A stretch of DNA of 64,000 bases, taken from the NCBI GenBank assembly GCA_003254905.1, contig QANU01085734.1, positions 54,371-118,370 of the forward strand, given 5' to 3'. This document shows, one piece after another, positions 44,590 through 57,679 of the stretch. The notes below the pieces were generated by a model that was given only the letters and a program-made list of their open reading frames with translations, was not told the DNA's origin and ran no database searches. A program made the position numbers and the translations under genes. This DNA is from Nissolia schottii (taxonomy: Eukaryota > Streptophyta > Magnoliopsida > Fabales > Fabaceae). The first letter of the stretch is position 1; each line of letters starts with the position of its first letter.

Positions 44590-47500
44590 TTAGACGCGGA
44601 AATTCTTCCCCGTGAAGGTTTGTCCGAACTGCCAATTAGGTGGTGCCACGTTCCATGAGGTTGACGTGCGTTTGTCACTGCCGGTGACTCTAAATGAAAT
44701 GGCCTGGCCCACCAAAACGGAGTTGGATTGCCAATTTTGCCCCCAGTTGCGGCTCATGCTCATCCACGCAGTGTTGGCACCTTTCACGCTCACGCGCACG
44801 ATATCCCCTGCACCCGCGACGTTGGTGATCAGAACCAGGTTGAAGTAACGGAAGCCGTTGATCGTGAATCTGATGCCTCCTGTCTTTCTGCATGGCACCC
44901 TGCAACCAAAATAAAAAATACATTATTAACACAAAACCAATAAGTGTTTTGATTTTATTCTCACTTTCTAAATCTTCTCTCTCAAGTTTCCGGTTTCAAA
45001 TCAATGAACATGGAGACAACTTGCCTTTGAAGGTTAAATGGAATTGATAAATTGAAATATTAACACTAATGAGAATTTATTAATCTAATTACTATTAAAA
45101 TGAGAAAATACATTATACCAAAAGAGTTGACAGAAATATACGTAGTATTGGTAGTAGTAACAACAATCACTGTGGCCGTCAAAATCTTGGGTTTGACAAT
45201 GACAACATTTGGCAATTTTGATGAGATAGTAACAAAGCCCCAAATATTTGTACATTTTTCTAAGCCCAAGTCGGCAATGTACGTATAATTGGTTTTTCTG
45301 ACTTTAAGCCGTGATTTTCTGTGAAATGTTTATTATTTTCTCAGGGCTCATTTACTATGACAACTGGCATTTGCACTGTTTGTGCCTACAGGCCGAAACA
45401 CCGAAGAGGCCCAAAATCAGAGAAGGCCAAACCATAAAGATACTCAAATATTGACAAATATTGATTTGAAAATATCTCACAAATTAATGGCAAAAGGAAA
45501 ATCACAAATTAATTGTCCAAATAAATATCCAATTTCAAAAGAAAAAGAGATTAATGGTTAAACAAGTTTAAGAGTTTAATTGTTCACTAATCTTACTACT
45601 ATATAAAGGTTTTAGGAGGTTTTAACTTTTCTTGGGTGACATTATAAGTTTTCCAACATATCCTTCTCTCTTTCTTGTTTTCAATTCTTGTTTTCTCTCA
45701 ACATACATTGAATAACTACGTGACGGTTATATTCTTTTAATGACTACTTGACAGTTACACCTTTTTTCTATGTCTATTACATTTCTACAGAGAGTAAATA
45801 AAGAAGCTATATTCTTCTATTGTTGCAATTTCACAAAACAATTACGATCTATATGCTCAACATTATTAGTTTCGTGCCTGTCCCCGCTAGTAATGATAAT
45901 TATTATTAAAAATAAAAATTTGAAACCGTTATGACACGTTTGAATGCCCTATTATTACTCATCGAATATATAATATAATATCATACTATTTAAACTTATT
46001 AATCATAAAATACTTTATCGACTCACTAATTATTTATTATTAGATAATACTCTAGCATCTCATAATCAATCAATGAGTAAAACTTATGTTTCTCTGTAAT
46101 AAAATTAAGAAATGATGCTGACTGCTGAGGGTGACTATGTATGTAGTAAAGGAATTTAAGTGTTTGGACAAAGCAAAATGGGTCTTTTTTGTTGCTTTCT
46201 AATTTTTGCAGTGAACAAAACACATGGATAGGGGAATCTGACGAAACTGCTGAGGACGTTATAATAGTCTTTTGTTTGTTTCCCAAGAAAATCGGCCGAC
46301 TTTGGTAAGAAAACATTGTAACAGAAGAAGAGAAGCAAGAATTTTCAACATTTGCTGTTCTGGTTTTATATGCAGTACGGTAACTCAGTACATGTGCAAA
46401 TTCACAATTTCAGCGTCCCATCATCTCTAATCTTTATGACGCAAGGCCTGATGTTTTTAATTGTCGATTCTTCATCCTCTTTTTTCCTCAAGTGAAAAAA
46501 ATAATAGAGAATAAAACAAATCATAATTTCAGAAGAACTCCATAATGGGAACTAGAGAAAAAGTAGAGATGCAGACTTAAAAATTTTCCTAAGGTTTCTT
46601 ACTACTTTCCCCGCTTGATTTCTGGGCATCCAAACATTGAAATCATGTGCATAGGAAGCAAATTGAAACCAACACATTAGGCTGTGTTTGAGAAGGATAA
46701 AAATAGGAGATTTTTTTTTTCTTTCATAAAGTAGATTTACGTGTAAAATAGAAGTATTAAAAATAGAATTGTACTCATTTCATATCGGTACACATTCATA
46801 TTTTATGTATCATTAAATAAAATTTTAAGAATTAATATGGATTTAGGTTCGAGTAGTAAGTGACTTGATATCACTTAATCAAATCTTGGGTTCAAGACCT
46901 TGTGTATGTAAGGTGCGCGACCCAGATCGACTTAGATTAGTCAGGGTAAAACCTTTAAAACTGGGCCGACAAACCAATTGAATTTAAGAAATAGAAGCGA
47001 GACAAGTATCCGAAAAAGCACTCTCCTTCTTTTCCCGAAATACCCAAAACACCCTCAAAGGTAAAAGAAGGGCGGTGTTTGTGTTTGGACTCACCGGCGG
47101 TACGCAACGGGGACGATTCCGGCGCGGTACTGTGCGATCTTGAGAAACATCGGCATGGCGAGGTCAAAGTGCGGCCTAGGCGGGTTGCACCAGCCGCCAT
47201 TGTCGCTGGGAAGAGCAAAGTTGGGCGGGCAAAAATTTGTGGCGGTGATCAAAATCGAAGGGTTGCCGGGGTTGCACCAACGGGGGTCTTGGTCACACTT
47301 GATCTCAAAGCACGCGCCGCAGCTCAAGCCGTCGTTGAACAGTGCCGTGCTCAGCGCTGCGGTGTTCACCCCATAGCCCTGGCTGTACAAGTTCCCGTAC
47401 CCACAAGCACCCCCTGCGAGGAGAACCAAGAAAGACAAAAAAATGGCATATCAATTACAAGAAAAAAATAGCTAACCGGGTAATTGAATCGGCATTTTTT

Positions 47501-48070
47501 TTCCCAACAAGAATAAATAAAAATTGACGAAAAATTGAATTTCTTTTTCAGTTTTGCTACAGGAGGATAATTTGGAGGGAGCTTTGGGTTGAAGGCTTAG
47601 ATATATGATGCCAGTTTGGCGAATTTGGAAAGAGAACAAGGAAACCAGAAATTGGGTTCCCAAATTGGCAAGACACGAAACAGAACAAACAAGCCTTTGG
47701 ATGCAAGGCCAAAACAAAACAAAAGGCTTGACTTAGAATGCTGCACGATGGTACTACTAAAAGGTAAGGACCTAATGAGACATTTGAAAATGCAAAATGG
47801 TGAGTGTGACAAAATAGGAAGCTTAAGGTTGTCTCTTATCTGGGTAAGAAGGGCAGGGGAAAAACAGAGGAAAACAGGGGTGGGTTAATGAAGAGGAATG
47901 AGAGGGGATGGAAGTTTACCCATTGTCCCGGAGGCATCACTGCCGCCGTAGAAAGTGGCATGGGCACTCTGCCAGGGGCCACCGCTGTAAACTCCAGGGA
48001 TCTTAGCAGTGGTTGCGACAAAAAGAGAGGCCAGTGTTGCAATGCAGAGGAGGACCATTCTTCCGGCCAT
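44590..48070 (-). CDS. Alpha-expansin (259 aa, three exons)
   Basis: Exons on the minus strand: 48070-47920, 47413-47095 and 44899-44590. Both introns are GT-AG with consistent phase (506 and 2195 bases), giving 780 coding bases with the stop. Residues 1-22 form a signal peptide ending ATTA before [11 protein letters not shown]. Domain 1 (GH45-like fold) has [20 protein letters not shown] at 36-55, paired Cys residues at 54, 82, 85, 90, 97, 112 and 126, TATNFCPPN at 107-115 and the HFD motif at 132-134. Domain 2 (CBM63, pollen-allergen-like) has Trp residues and ends [15 protein letters not shown]. Length and the two intron sites are canonical for EXPA genes. The secreted protein loosens cell walls at acidic pH without hydrolysing them. 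Which EXPA member it is cannot be told. Intron 2 is unusually long and holds a SINE-like insert. Confidence 0.95.
46847..46965 (+). mobile_element. tRNA-derived SINE in expansin intron 2
   Basis: GAGTAGTAAGTGACTTG and GGGTTCAAGACCTTGTG resemble A-box and B-box regions. The following GACTTAGATTAGTCAGGG resembles the 3' part of the element at 40307. It lies antisense to the expansin gene, close to the acceptor side of exon 2. Target duplications are unclear. Confidence 0.5.
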
Positions 48071-48076
48071 TGCAAG

Positions 48077-48108
<32 letters not shown>

Positions 48109-48109
48109 A
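48077..48109 (-). repeat. (GA)n/(TC)n microsatellite in the expansin leader
   Basis: On the gene strand it is a CT repeat 7-39 bases before the ATG. CT-rich leaders are common in plant genes. Confidence 0.85.
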
Positions 48110-48249
48110 TGGAGGGGGTTGGCTAGTTGTGTTGGTTTGAAGCTGAATGGGAGAGTGGGGAGAAGGGAAGGGAAGGGGGGGTACTTATGGAGGGAGGATA
48201 GGGAGGGGCTGCAGTAGTTTCTGGACTAATTACCATCTAATTAATGCAG

Positions 48250-51200
48250 CCACCCTACTTTTGCTTCTCTTTCTATCACTCTTTCTCTCTATGCGATCTT
48301 AGTTTTTTGGGTCATACAAAAGTAGAAGGAAAAAACAAGTTATATGGTAACTGTAGAGGGTGCCTCAAACAAGATAGGTGCATAAAACCTTTATCTTTGC
48401 AAAAAGAGGTGCAAAAAAGGTATGGAACCACCACATGCTTTCTGTTTCGACTACATGGTAAATCTCGTGGTTTTGTGGAAGAGTGGGGTTTAAGTTTTTC
48501 AAGAGATCAAATGACATGATTATAATGTTGTACGACATCATCTAAACCACATTTTCTTGGGGAGTGTCATTTACATGAATTAAACAGCGGATCAACATCT
48601 TTTATTTTTGAAATGAATAGGAGGATGTCATGTTAAGGAAGAGTGGATAGGTGAACGTGACACTCGTATTTATCTTGAAAAGTAAAGAAATCATTATAGT
48701 GTAATTAGAGGCATTAAAACAAGATCATAAAATTGTTGCGGGAACATTAAGAGGAGAAATGTGATGTGTACTCGTTTTATAAGGGATAACATGTCAATTT
48801 ATACTTTATTTATTATGGATGAAATTTCAATACGGCGTGGGTCTCATTAATTCATCAAATGAAAATAATGCGTGAATTTGCATATCGTCTCATGTAAAAT
48901 GAGTCAAAATATCAACTCTATAAAAAGATGATGGGTTCATAACTAAAAGGAGTGAAGAATTCTTACTCACCCTATGATTATAGATTCATTCCACTCTATT
49001 ATTTGAGCTCATTTTACTTAGAACATTGTGCGGATTCACGTTACATTTACCATGGGATTGGATTTCAATTGAACTCGCGCCTCATTCTAATCTCATCCAA
49101 TGATGAATAAGATAAGAGTAGGTATGATATCCCAAATAATTAACATCATCATAATTAAAGTTATTAAAACAAATAAACTATTTAGTATTTTTTTCCCTAA
49201 TTTAAATTGGCTCAAATTTCTACTTTATTTTTTTCTCTTTTCCTACCAGAAATATTTTGGGGTCGCCTGTTCATGAATTGATATTCATGTGCATGACACA
49301 TGGTCCTTGTCCATGTTAGTTTTGTTTGGCTGAGAGTGAGGAGGGCAAGTTGAGGTACAATTCAGGGAGAAGAAATGGGAAAAAGCACATGATGCATCTT
49401 GGAAACACAAAGCAAAAAGTTGACATGAATTAGGGAGGCCCAGCTCTTGATTTCAGTACTAAAATCATGATCCATGTTATCTGCAACACAAGTCATACTT
49501 AGCTTCTTCTATGAGAAAGTTCCTTAACATCCAATTTATAGCCTCTCATATGCTACAAATGCTTACTTGAATCATAAATGGCGTGCCCTTCATAATTTGG
49601 GAAAACAAACAACATATATAATAATAAAAATAGTGAAGTCATTATTGTGCAAAAGGTATTTAGATTTTGTATCTGTACAGTATTAAATAATTGAGTTCAA
49701 TGTTGATGAGAATAATGATTTTTATCTACTAATACGACTTTACAATCAATAGAAAATTTGGAATTTATATTATGAATACTACTCAGTATGTCATTTTCTT
49801 GATTGTTTTTCTCAGCTATATTAATCTCAATTTTGATTTGTTATTATTAATATTTTCATATAATAATATTATATTAGTGAAAATATATTATTTACATAGA
49901 TATCAAAATGATTAAATTATTTTATATAATAATATAATTCTAAATGTAAATATATATATATATATATATATTTGTGCCGGTAATTCCTAATATTAAGTTT
50001 ATAGTAACATTTTTCTTATATATAAAAGAAATTTGTTGTAAGGGAACATCTGATTTCTCTCAACTTATTTGACTTGGAATAAAATATTGTGGTTACATTG
50101 ACTTGGAATAAACATCAAGCACTCGTTTGGCGATCATCCTCCCCCTTTCCCCCCCTCCCCCTTTTTAATCTTTCCTTTTCACTGGTGGGATAATGTTAAC
50201 CACGCAGATGCCTTTTTCTTGTTTTTTTTTTTTTTTTAACGATAAAAAAAATTTCGTTTGTAAGAAATCCTAATGACACTTATAAATTAAAAAAATACAT
50301 CATATTTAATGTAAATAAAAAGCAAAAATACTCAGTATTTTGAACTAACTCAGTCTGTAGCTTTGCTCCTTATCTGAAGACTATTGATGTCTAAGCATAT
50401 TTTACATCGTAGACCAATACGGAAAACCATAGTCACATAATACGTCATACCCTTAATGTACTGCGAATTGGTTCTCGCAAACCGGTTTGCGATTCTTTAG
50501 CGTACAAATTCTCTCAAAATTCGTCACTAAAAACTCCAAACCAGTGTATCGAAATTTTCCAAAGAATTGATGACCTATGGGGTTATGGACCGCTCTTTGA
50601 ACTGTCATAGAGTCGTCACTACCTTCCAGATGTCATCTTTGCACACGACACCACCCTCCGCACTTTCATTGGCATAGCCACCCACAGATCTCCATTGGCG
50701 ACGACTAGTGAAGATGACTATCGATGACATAACCTTGCGTCCTAAACCCAGATTTAACGAGCAATTGTGTAAGGCATAAGAAAGGAATGAGTTAAAAGAG
50801 AGAGACGTGAGTTGAAAGAGTTGTATGGAGGAGTATTTTTAGAGTTTGAAGTTATTACATTTAGATTTTACTTTTAAATTTTTTAAAAACTAGTCCTAAA
50901 TGAACTACTGCTGGGCCATGGGGTAAGATTTTTTAAGTTTTTTATTTAAATCTTTTGGTGTTGAAGGTTTTTTTATACATTTGTTTAATCTTTACAATGT
51001 TTAGATTTTTTTAAATTTATCTATTATTTTGTAAAATATAGTAAGAGAGTACCAATTTATATATTAGAGCAAACCATAAACCGAAATAGCCTACTGCCTA
51101 TGTATACTCCCCACGTACCATATATTTGATAAGATAGCGAACGGCGTACTGTGTACCTGTACCCGTATCCAAGAGTACTGTGTACCAGGTGACTATGCTA

Positions 51201-51260
51201 TGCTGCAGTTTGAAGAATGTATTACATCTCTTTTAGCTATATAAATTTGATCATCTTTGT
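48250..51260. other. Long spacer upstream of the expansin gene, no gene seen
   Basis: The sequence is AT-rich with an (AT)n run at 49949-49972 and a T run at 50222-50238. Reading frames are short and unsupported. Distal regulatory elements for the expansin gene may lie here but cannot be identified by eye. Confidence 0.5.
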
Positions 51261-51984
51261 CATTTGTAACACCCTATAAAAGAAACAACCACAAAATGAA
51301 TCAACACAACCACGATGGAGACCTAAACAACCACAGAGGGAAAAATAAAAATACGAGATAAGTCATTCCTAAGAACAACAAATCCGGATACCTATGCTCA
51401 AGATCTAATACCTCTAACCTTTTATTCAATAAAAACTTAAGTAATGAAAAAGAAAAAACGAAAGGGTCGCCACCGAAGAATGATGATGCAGACCCCTTCT
51501 CTACCATTCACAAACAAAGAACAGAAGAAAAAAAGAGAGGGAAGAGAAAAACATAAAGATTAAGTTTTCCTTTTTTTCTTGTGTGATGATGGCACACATC
51601 TTTTATGTAAAATTAAATCTAATATATCTTAAAAACTCCCAAAGTCAGTCGACAAATTAATTCCATCAACAACGGGAAGTGACCGCTTAGTGTGAACTTG
51701 TCAATGGTTATGATTTGATGAAATGTGTGAATATTTTTTTTCTGAATTTTTTTTGTTATCAGATGGGCGAATATTTATTTTGGTTCTTAATTTAAAATTG
51801 TATACATACCTTTACTTTAGTACTTAGTACTAAGAGAATAATGATTTAATCTTAAAACTTGTAATTTCACTTTATTTTTTGGGATAATATTTTCATAGAC
51901 TAACTTGAGTTATTATAGAGGTTAACTTGAAGGTGGATTCTATAGTGCCTCTAGGGATGTCATACACTCCCACCCTAAAAAAAA

Positions 51985-53330
51985 TGCAATTTTATTATGA
52001 AATAATGAGAAAAATAATAGAGATAGAAGAGATAAAGAATAGCGAAGGAAGAGAGGGAACTTTATTCTATTGATCATCTCAAGTGTGTTATATAATAAGC
52101 ACTCAAAGGCCTATTTATAGCCTAAAAGTGAGTATACATATGATCATATCAAATCTCTATAATATCTCTATAATATCAACATATATTTATCTAATTATAT
52201 ACTAACCGAATTAGTATATGGACATCCGCATTGATAATATTTTATAACATTTCCCATTAGATGTCCATCAGGAATATGCCTCGTTAAAACCTTACTAAGA
52301 AAAATCCATTAGGAAAAATCTTAGTGAAGGAAAAAGAGTACAACATCCTCATAGTGCGAGCTGCCTTGTTAAAAACTTATCAAGGGGGGACTTAGTGGGA
52401 TAAAAACCTTGATTAAAGAAAAAAAGAGTACATCATTTCTCCCCCCTTCTTAGGATAATTATGTGTCTAATAAGATAAAGTAGAAACTACCACCGTAATA
52501 AACTCATACAAGCAGTACTGCAGTTTCTGTAACAACAGTCAGACAATCTCCACCCCTTTTGGCTTTTGGCCATCAAGGAAGGAGGGGTGAAACAATCCAA
52601 TAGACATTTAAAATTTGCGGTCACGGTGGCACAAGTAACAACTTGCTTCAACATTCTTCATGATACTCGAGCATGTTGATTGATTTCCCTTATCCAAAAA
52701 CATTCACAACTCGCTTCATGTATTACAATAATTTATGCATGATTTGAAGAGGTAGAATCTAAATTCTACTATGCTGATCTCTATGATATAGTCGTATTTC
52801 CCTATGTAAATAAATAACCTCTAAATTATGATAAAATATAAAACAAGAAATAGAATATTGCAACTACATAGCCAATAAATTATGATTTTGAATCATATGA
52901 ATAAAGTAAATCTTCATAGATATCACAATGAATACTGAACACCATTCTAGTACACCGTTGGTAGACAATAACTAAATCTTGCTAATTGGCTTACAGACAA
53001 AGCTGTATTTAGTGGTGTATTATTAGGAAAATACACTAGTGCTCCAATAACACTAAAATGTGGTACTTTAAGAGCAAGGAATTTTTCACTATTTCTATCC
53101 AAATAGATGTTTATCCACACCAAGTGATCTCACAACCATTAAGATACTCAATAGATGTGCCTAATCCATACAAATATATTTTAATACATATTTCTCACAT
53201 AATATAATAGTTGCCATATGGAAATAATAACTATTCTCCTCTTTTTTGTCTCAACATGATATTCATTTTGACGAATATCTTTAAATATTAACAAGTTTCA
53301 TTAAGATAATCTAGATAATACAAAAGTATG
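51985..53330 (-). mobile_element. Ty1-copia fossil: 3' LTR and end of pol
   Basis: The minus strand has an LTR of about 265 bases at 52249-51985, starting TGTTATAAAATATTATC, with a TATAAATAGG box near 52115. Next to it lies a long non-coding block (52250-52600) with the CCTCGTTAAAACC and AAGAGTACA phrases common in plant copia elements. Around 52930-53200 the minus strand has recognisable pieces of the segment between reverse transcriptase and RNase H. The element is broken in several places and lacks its 5' part. Confidence 0.6.
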
Positions 53331-53370
53331 TATAACAAACTTTTGTTCCTCCAAGTATTATTACATCAGC

Positions 53371-53643
53371 TTGCTCCACGAACCCAGGACGCAAAGGCAA
53401 GACTGTACGGCATATCGAGACTGGTTTATCATTCCTGAGACTTCATGGGAGGGGGAGGAGGATGATGATTCACCTATCCTCGACACCCCCGAAGCCGCCG
53501 CAGAGGACTCAGGGGAAGAGGACCCCGTGGAGATGGAATCAGAGGAGGAGGATGAGGAAGACGAAGATCTAAATGAAGACCCGGACGACGATCTGGAAGA
53601 GCAATGGCGGGGCAATCAGCTTACTTTGCCTAGTTTCCCGTGA
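53371..53643 (+). CDS. Highly acidic 90-aa ORF before a family A LTR end
   Basis: The frame starts MLHEPRTQRQDCTAYRDWF and then becomes almost entirely Asp/Glu with Ser and Pro, about 50 acidic residues in 90, including EEEDEEDEDLNEDPDDDLEE. It ends NQLTLPSFP. It is much more GC-rich than its surroundings. The following bases join the family A LTR pattern (GGCTCCTAATTTTA, GGTCCATATTTTGGG). I recognise no domain. It could be the C-terminal tail of a retroelement protein or an exon fragment carried by the element. The start codon is uncertain, since the frame may extend from a lost upstream part. Confidence 0.3.
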   Translation: MLHEPRTQRQDCTAYRDWFIIPETSWEGEEDDDSPILDTPEAAAEDSGEEDPVEMESEEEDEEDEDLNEDPDDDLEEQWRGNQLTLPSFP

Positions 53644-53649
53644 AATTTT

Positions 53650-54046
53650 GCTAGCTTTATACCTTGTCGTTACTTTCGAACAATGATATATGTACAGTAA
53701 CTTCTATGTATGATATATGTAAACTAAGTGCTAATGTGAAGGATGAACCACTTGTGTTGTATGACCTGTTTAATCGTATGTTGATTCTGTTATGATTGTC
53801 AGAGTCACGGTCTATGTGTATTAAACCGCAAGAATCTACTTTGGGTATTATATAACTCATCTCTCGCAAGGCTCCTAATTTTATGATAAGAAAAACCAAG
53901 TAAGAGAATTTCAAATCGGTCCATATTTTGGGTAAAGAACTATTTTCAAAGGTAATTAAGGACTATAAGTATTCCCACCAAGCAGATAACAACCTAGTAA
54001 ACACGGTTTATGACTTAAGCGTAAGCTTGCTAGCTAGGGTGTTACA
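53650..54046 (+). mobile_element. Family A LTR, 3' end only
   Basis: Blocks CAAGGCTCCTAATTTTA, GGTCCATATTTTGGGTAA, AACAACCTAGTAAACACGG and GCTAGCTAGGGTGTTACA match the last 300-400 bases of the other copies. Right flank is TTGTT. The rest of the LTR is absent; the acidic ORF lies directly upstream. Confidence 0.65.
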
Positions 54047-55519
54047 TTGTTTTATAGCTCCAAGCTCATTTTTCACACATATAAACCCATATTTTTAACC
54101 CAAAGTTTTGAAATTACAGTGTTACCCTTTTCTCAAAACGTTTTTACCCGTAAATAATGATTTTCTTTAGAATTTTAATTATCAAAAATCCAAAGGGCTC
54201 ACAACTTCACCCAAAGATTTTTGATAGCTCTAACTCATTTTTCATGAAAACAAACCCAGATTTTTAGTCCTATTTTTCAAAATCCCCATTATGCCCTTGT
54301 TCGCCTGAAAACTTCATTTTACTTAATTTGTTCAAGAAATTTGTTGGGGGCTCCGAAAACTTTAAAACTCAACACCCCCGCTCGATTTTTCATGTAGATT
54401 TCAAAAATGATGTTAATTTTTCATGATAAAAATACCATCCTACACTTTCTACTCAACCTTGTTATTTTCATATTTCAAACCTAGGTATACTTATATCCTA
54501 ACAAAGTCACAGATAAACACCAACAGTTTTCCAGGTAAACAACAACAACATCAACAACATATGAATAACAATATTTATACATCTAGGCCACTCAAGTGGT
54601 GGTCATCAAAGCTTACCCATACTTGGAAGGATTTCAAGTAGATAGAGGAAACTTTGCGTAGAAGTCCCTTGAAGCCTTGGTGTTTCCAACGCTTGCTTGA
54701 TCGACTTGCTACAGAAGGTATTCTAGTGTGCGTGAGCTAGGGTTTCCCAAGGGAAAACAAGGGAAAATTTGAGAGGACAAAGGTGATGAGGGCAACGGTT
54801 TTGGAAGGGAAACTAAGAGAAGAACTTAGTGAAAGTAAGGAAAGAAAGCAAAGATGGGAGTATTCTTCAAATGGAGAAAAGTGCTCTTAGAGAAGCAAAT
54901 GGAATTGCTTAAACAGAAGAAGCAAGGTCGTGGCTTACTAGTTAATTTAGGCCTTCATCTTTTTTTTTTTTTATGAAAAGGAAATGGAAATAAGATAATT
55001 CATCCATCATGAATAGTGATTTATGAATAGTAAATGGAAGATGATAAATTTTGACTTGTTGACTTGCTTAGCTGTATGTGTGACTTGGCCGTGTATGTGT
55101 TTGTGTGTTATGGCCGTGTGTGTGTCTATGTTTTAAATTTTGGGTTTTGGTGTGTGGATTTGATCGTGTTTAATCGTGTTGGGTCATTAACTTTTCGAGT
55201 ACGGATATCCTAAAAATTTTCTAAACATACCATCTTAATCTAGTAATTTTTTTAATAAGGAATTTAAATTAACCCAAGGTATTCGTAACTCAACTTTCAT
55301 AAAAGTGTGTTTTACGAATACCTTCGATACGTAGTTAAATTTCGACGACGAAAGATAATTGATCCGGATTTCGCGGAATTTCGCGAGACCGCAAAGCTAT
55401 TTCCTTGACTGGTATTTTTGGAAAATAAAATTGGTGATTTAAATTTTCAGTCTAAGTAAATGACTCGTATATTTATTTATCACTTGAAATCTTTACTTAG
55501 GAAAAAATGGGATGTTACA
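54047..55519 (-). mobile_element. Family A LTR, 5' part (minus), 3' part missing
   Basis: It starts on the minus strand at 55519 (TGTAACATCCC) and runs past the TATA region, the CAACGCTTGCTTGATCGAC leader block (the reverse of the GAGCGTTGGAAACACC stretch at 12432), and two 175-bp-type modules at 54050-54350. It then meets the plus-oriented LTR end at 54046. The other part may have been displaced by that insertion. Confidence 0.65.
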
Positions 55520-55789
55520 GCTATAGCGGTCAACAAAACCTTCAAAGTCAAGTTCCAGCTCTCTTTTGCATATTCTTGGCACCGATCCTTGATCCCTGTA
55601 ACTTTAACAACTCAAACAAGAGAGATTAAACATTAGGTTACTCAAGATCCATAAAATACTCACAAAATTGCGCCTTAAATTACATATTTTTTCAATTAAA
55701 CACAAAGAGAACAATGTGCAAAATAATGTAATTAAGTGTTAATCTGCACATTTTTAATATGAAATATTCAATTATAGATTGATAAATTG

Positions 55790-56560
55790 GGGCATTAAAG
55801 CCCCCATGTCAAGATCATCTTCGTCCTCTAGAAGATGATGAGGAAATTCATGGTCCAGAAGTGCCATATTTTAGTGCAATAGGAATAACACTAGACCTGA
55901 CATAGCTTTTGTAACTAATTTTTTTTAGCAAGGTTTAGTTCTATACCAACTTGAAAATGTTGGAATGGAGTAAAATATGTTACTTCGTTATCGTCGTAGT
56001 ACATTTTATATGGGTTTAATTTTTACCTAAAAGGAGTAAAACATGTTCTTCGTTATATTTGTGATACATCTTATTATGTGTCCACATGTGGTAACACTGC
56101 TCTCTCATGGTTGTCCGTAAAGCGAAGAATGAATGTTACCTCATCAAATCATTCGGAAATAATTGATTATTCACGGAAGCAAGTCTCAAGTGTATATGAT
56201 TAAGAGGTATGGTTCAACATATTAAGAGAGTTTATAAATTATTGAGGAAAAGTGACAAGCCGACACCATTGCATGAGCATAACGCAACATGTATTGCCAC
56301 AGCCAATAGTAGCTGCACCACAGGGGATGGAACGAAATAAATTTCACCAAATTTTTTTTCCACACTTGAATTCTTGAAGAAAGGTCATATTAGTATTTGT
56401 AAAAGTTTTATAAGTGACAATATGGCAGATCTTTTTCACAAAGGCACTTTCAACTTTAATTTGCAAGAAGCGCATCAAATTGTGCCCTCTTTGTTCTTAA
56501 TCCTTAAGACTTGCAAATTATTCAAACGAATTTGGAATGTTTTTTTAGTCAAAAAAGTTA
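55790..56560 (+). mobile_element. Ty1-copia fossil: RNase H end of pol
   Basis: The plus strand has recognisable pieces in order of the end of a copia polyprotein: the stretch just before RNase H (about 55860-55990), RNase H parts (56080-56200), and the C-terminal segment with HISICKSFISDNMADLFHKG at 56380-56450. The element is broken in several places. No LTR was found next to it. It is unrelated in position to the copia fossil at 51985, which is on the other strand. Confidence 0.65.
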
Positions 56561-56599
56561 TATTATTATCAAATAAGCTAAAACGAATTCAATAACTGA

Positions 56600-57310
56600 A
56601 AATTGCTAACTAGACATCTTGAGTTCAAACATAACGCGTTCATCTCACTCAATAATTCTTATTTGATATACAACATGTACAAATTCTCCTTATCATATTT
56701 CTGATGAACTCTTCTGCAATTTGCGGAAAACCGTACAAGATTATCGTCGATGACACGTGTCAAGCGGGGACACAAGGTGCTTTCGTTCTCATTTCTCACC
56801 AAATCTTGTGGTATTATTGATTTGGCATGCACATTTGACAAATTAAGGGCGTGTCATTGATGAGTCTCACACCCATACTGCACTTGCACAACGGTGCTCT
56901 CTCATTAAATCCAAAGGGGGTATGGGTGTACAGTGACACGTAAGCAAAAAAGACTTAAAAAGTGACCCAGTCACCGACGAACCAGATCTTGAAGATCTTC
57001 CACGTCAGCACGTTGTTCAACCACAAAACACCAACCGATGCATGCCAAGACATGTGAACGTGCCACCAAGATCTCAACCACACGTTGTGTTAACCATGTG
57101 ATTCGTCCTCTTGGCCACAATCTTCTCCACTCTTTAGTATTTTTTGGGCTCTATCCCATTCAATTTTGTTCAATTTCACTCATTTCATTTGTTCACGCCT
57201 TACCATATGACAAAACTTTTTTTTTATATCTCACTAATATTATCTATACAATCTATATAACATTTCACAATTACATCAAGATTTTGTTATATATACATGT
57301 GTTATACTAA
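56600..57310. other. Spacer, no gene seen
   Basis: Ordinary AT-rich sequence. Reading frames of 60-90 residues are unsupported. Confidence 0.45.
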
Positions 57311-57679
57311 ATTTTTTTTTATGATAAGTTGAGCTCGACACTAGAAGTCATGAGGTGCACTTAGTCTTAAAGTAGGGGATTAATGGAATATAAGAGTCAC
57401 AAGACCTTAATATTATGAGGAACTTAGAAAAAATTCTAAGTCTTTAACCAAATATATGACAGATTGGTCATGATGACTCGGTCATGAGGGATGATGGTTA
57501 CTCACGATCCAAGGGTCCATGACATGACACATGTTATGACGACGCGAAGATGGATGACAATTACATTTTCATCCAAGCGTCTAAGGTTTGACACATAGAG
57601 TTGATACGGATCAAGGTTCTGAAGGTCATGACAGTTACCAAAAGATCTGAGGGCTGGCAGCATGACAAGTGGCTCGTAG

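Noticed and set aside
47079-47471. 130-residue plus frame across expansin exon 2
   Set aside because: It is the antisense shadow of a clear expansin exon with conserved residues on the minus strand.
51267-51507. TGTAACACCC at 51267 as another family A LTR end, and the 68-residue minus frame beside it
   Set aside because: Only about ten bases match; the following GCTAG/AAGCGTAAG end blocks of the family are absent and no partner end or target duplication was found. The frame shows no domain.
43377-54046. A single large LTR element from the start at 43377 to the end at 54046 enclosing the expansin gene
   Set aside because: The flanks CTATT and TTGTT do not match as a target duplication, and the LTR pieces at each side are different parts of the family, interrupted by host and copia sequence.
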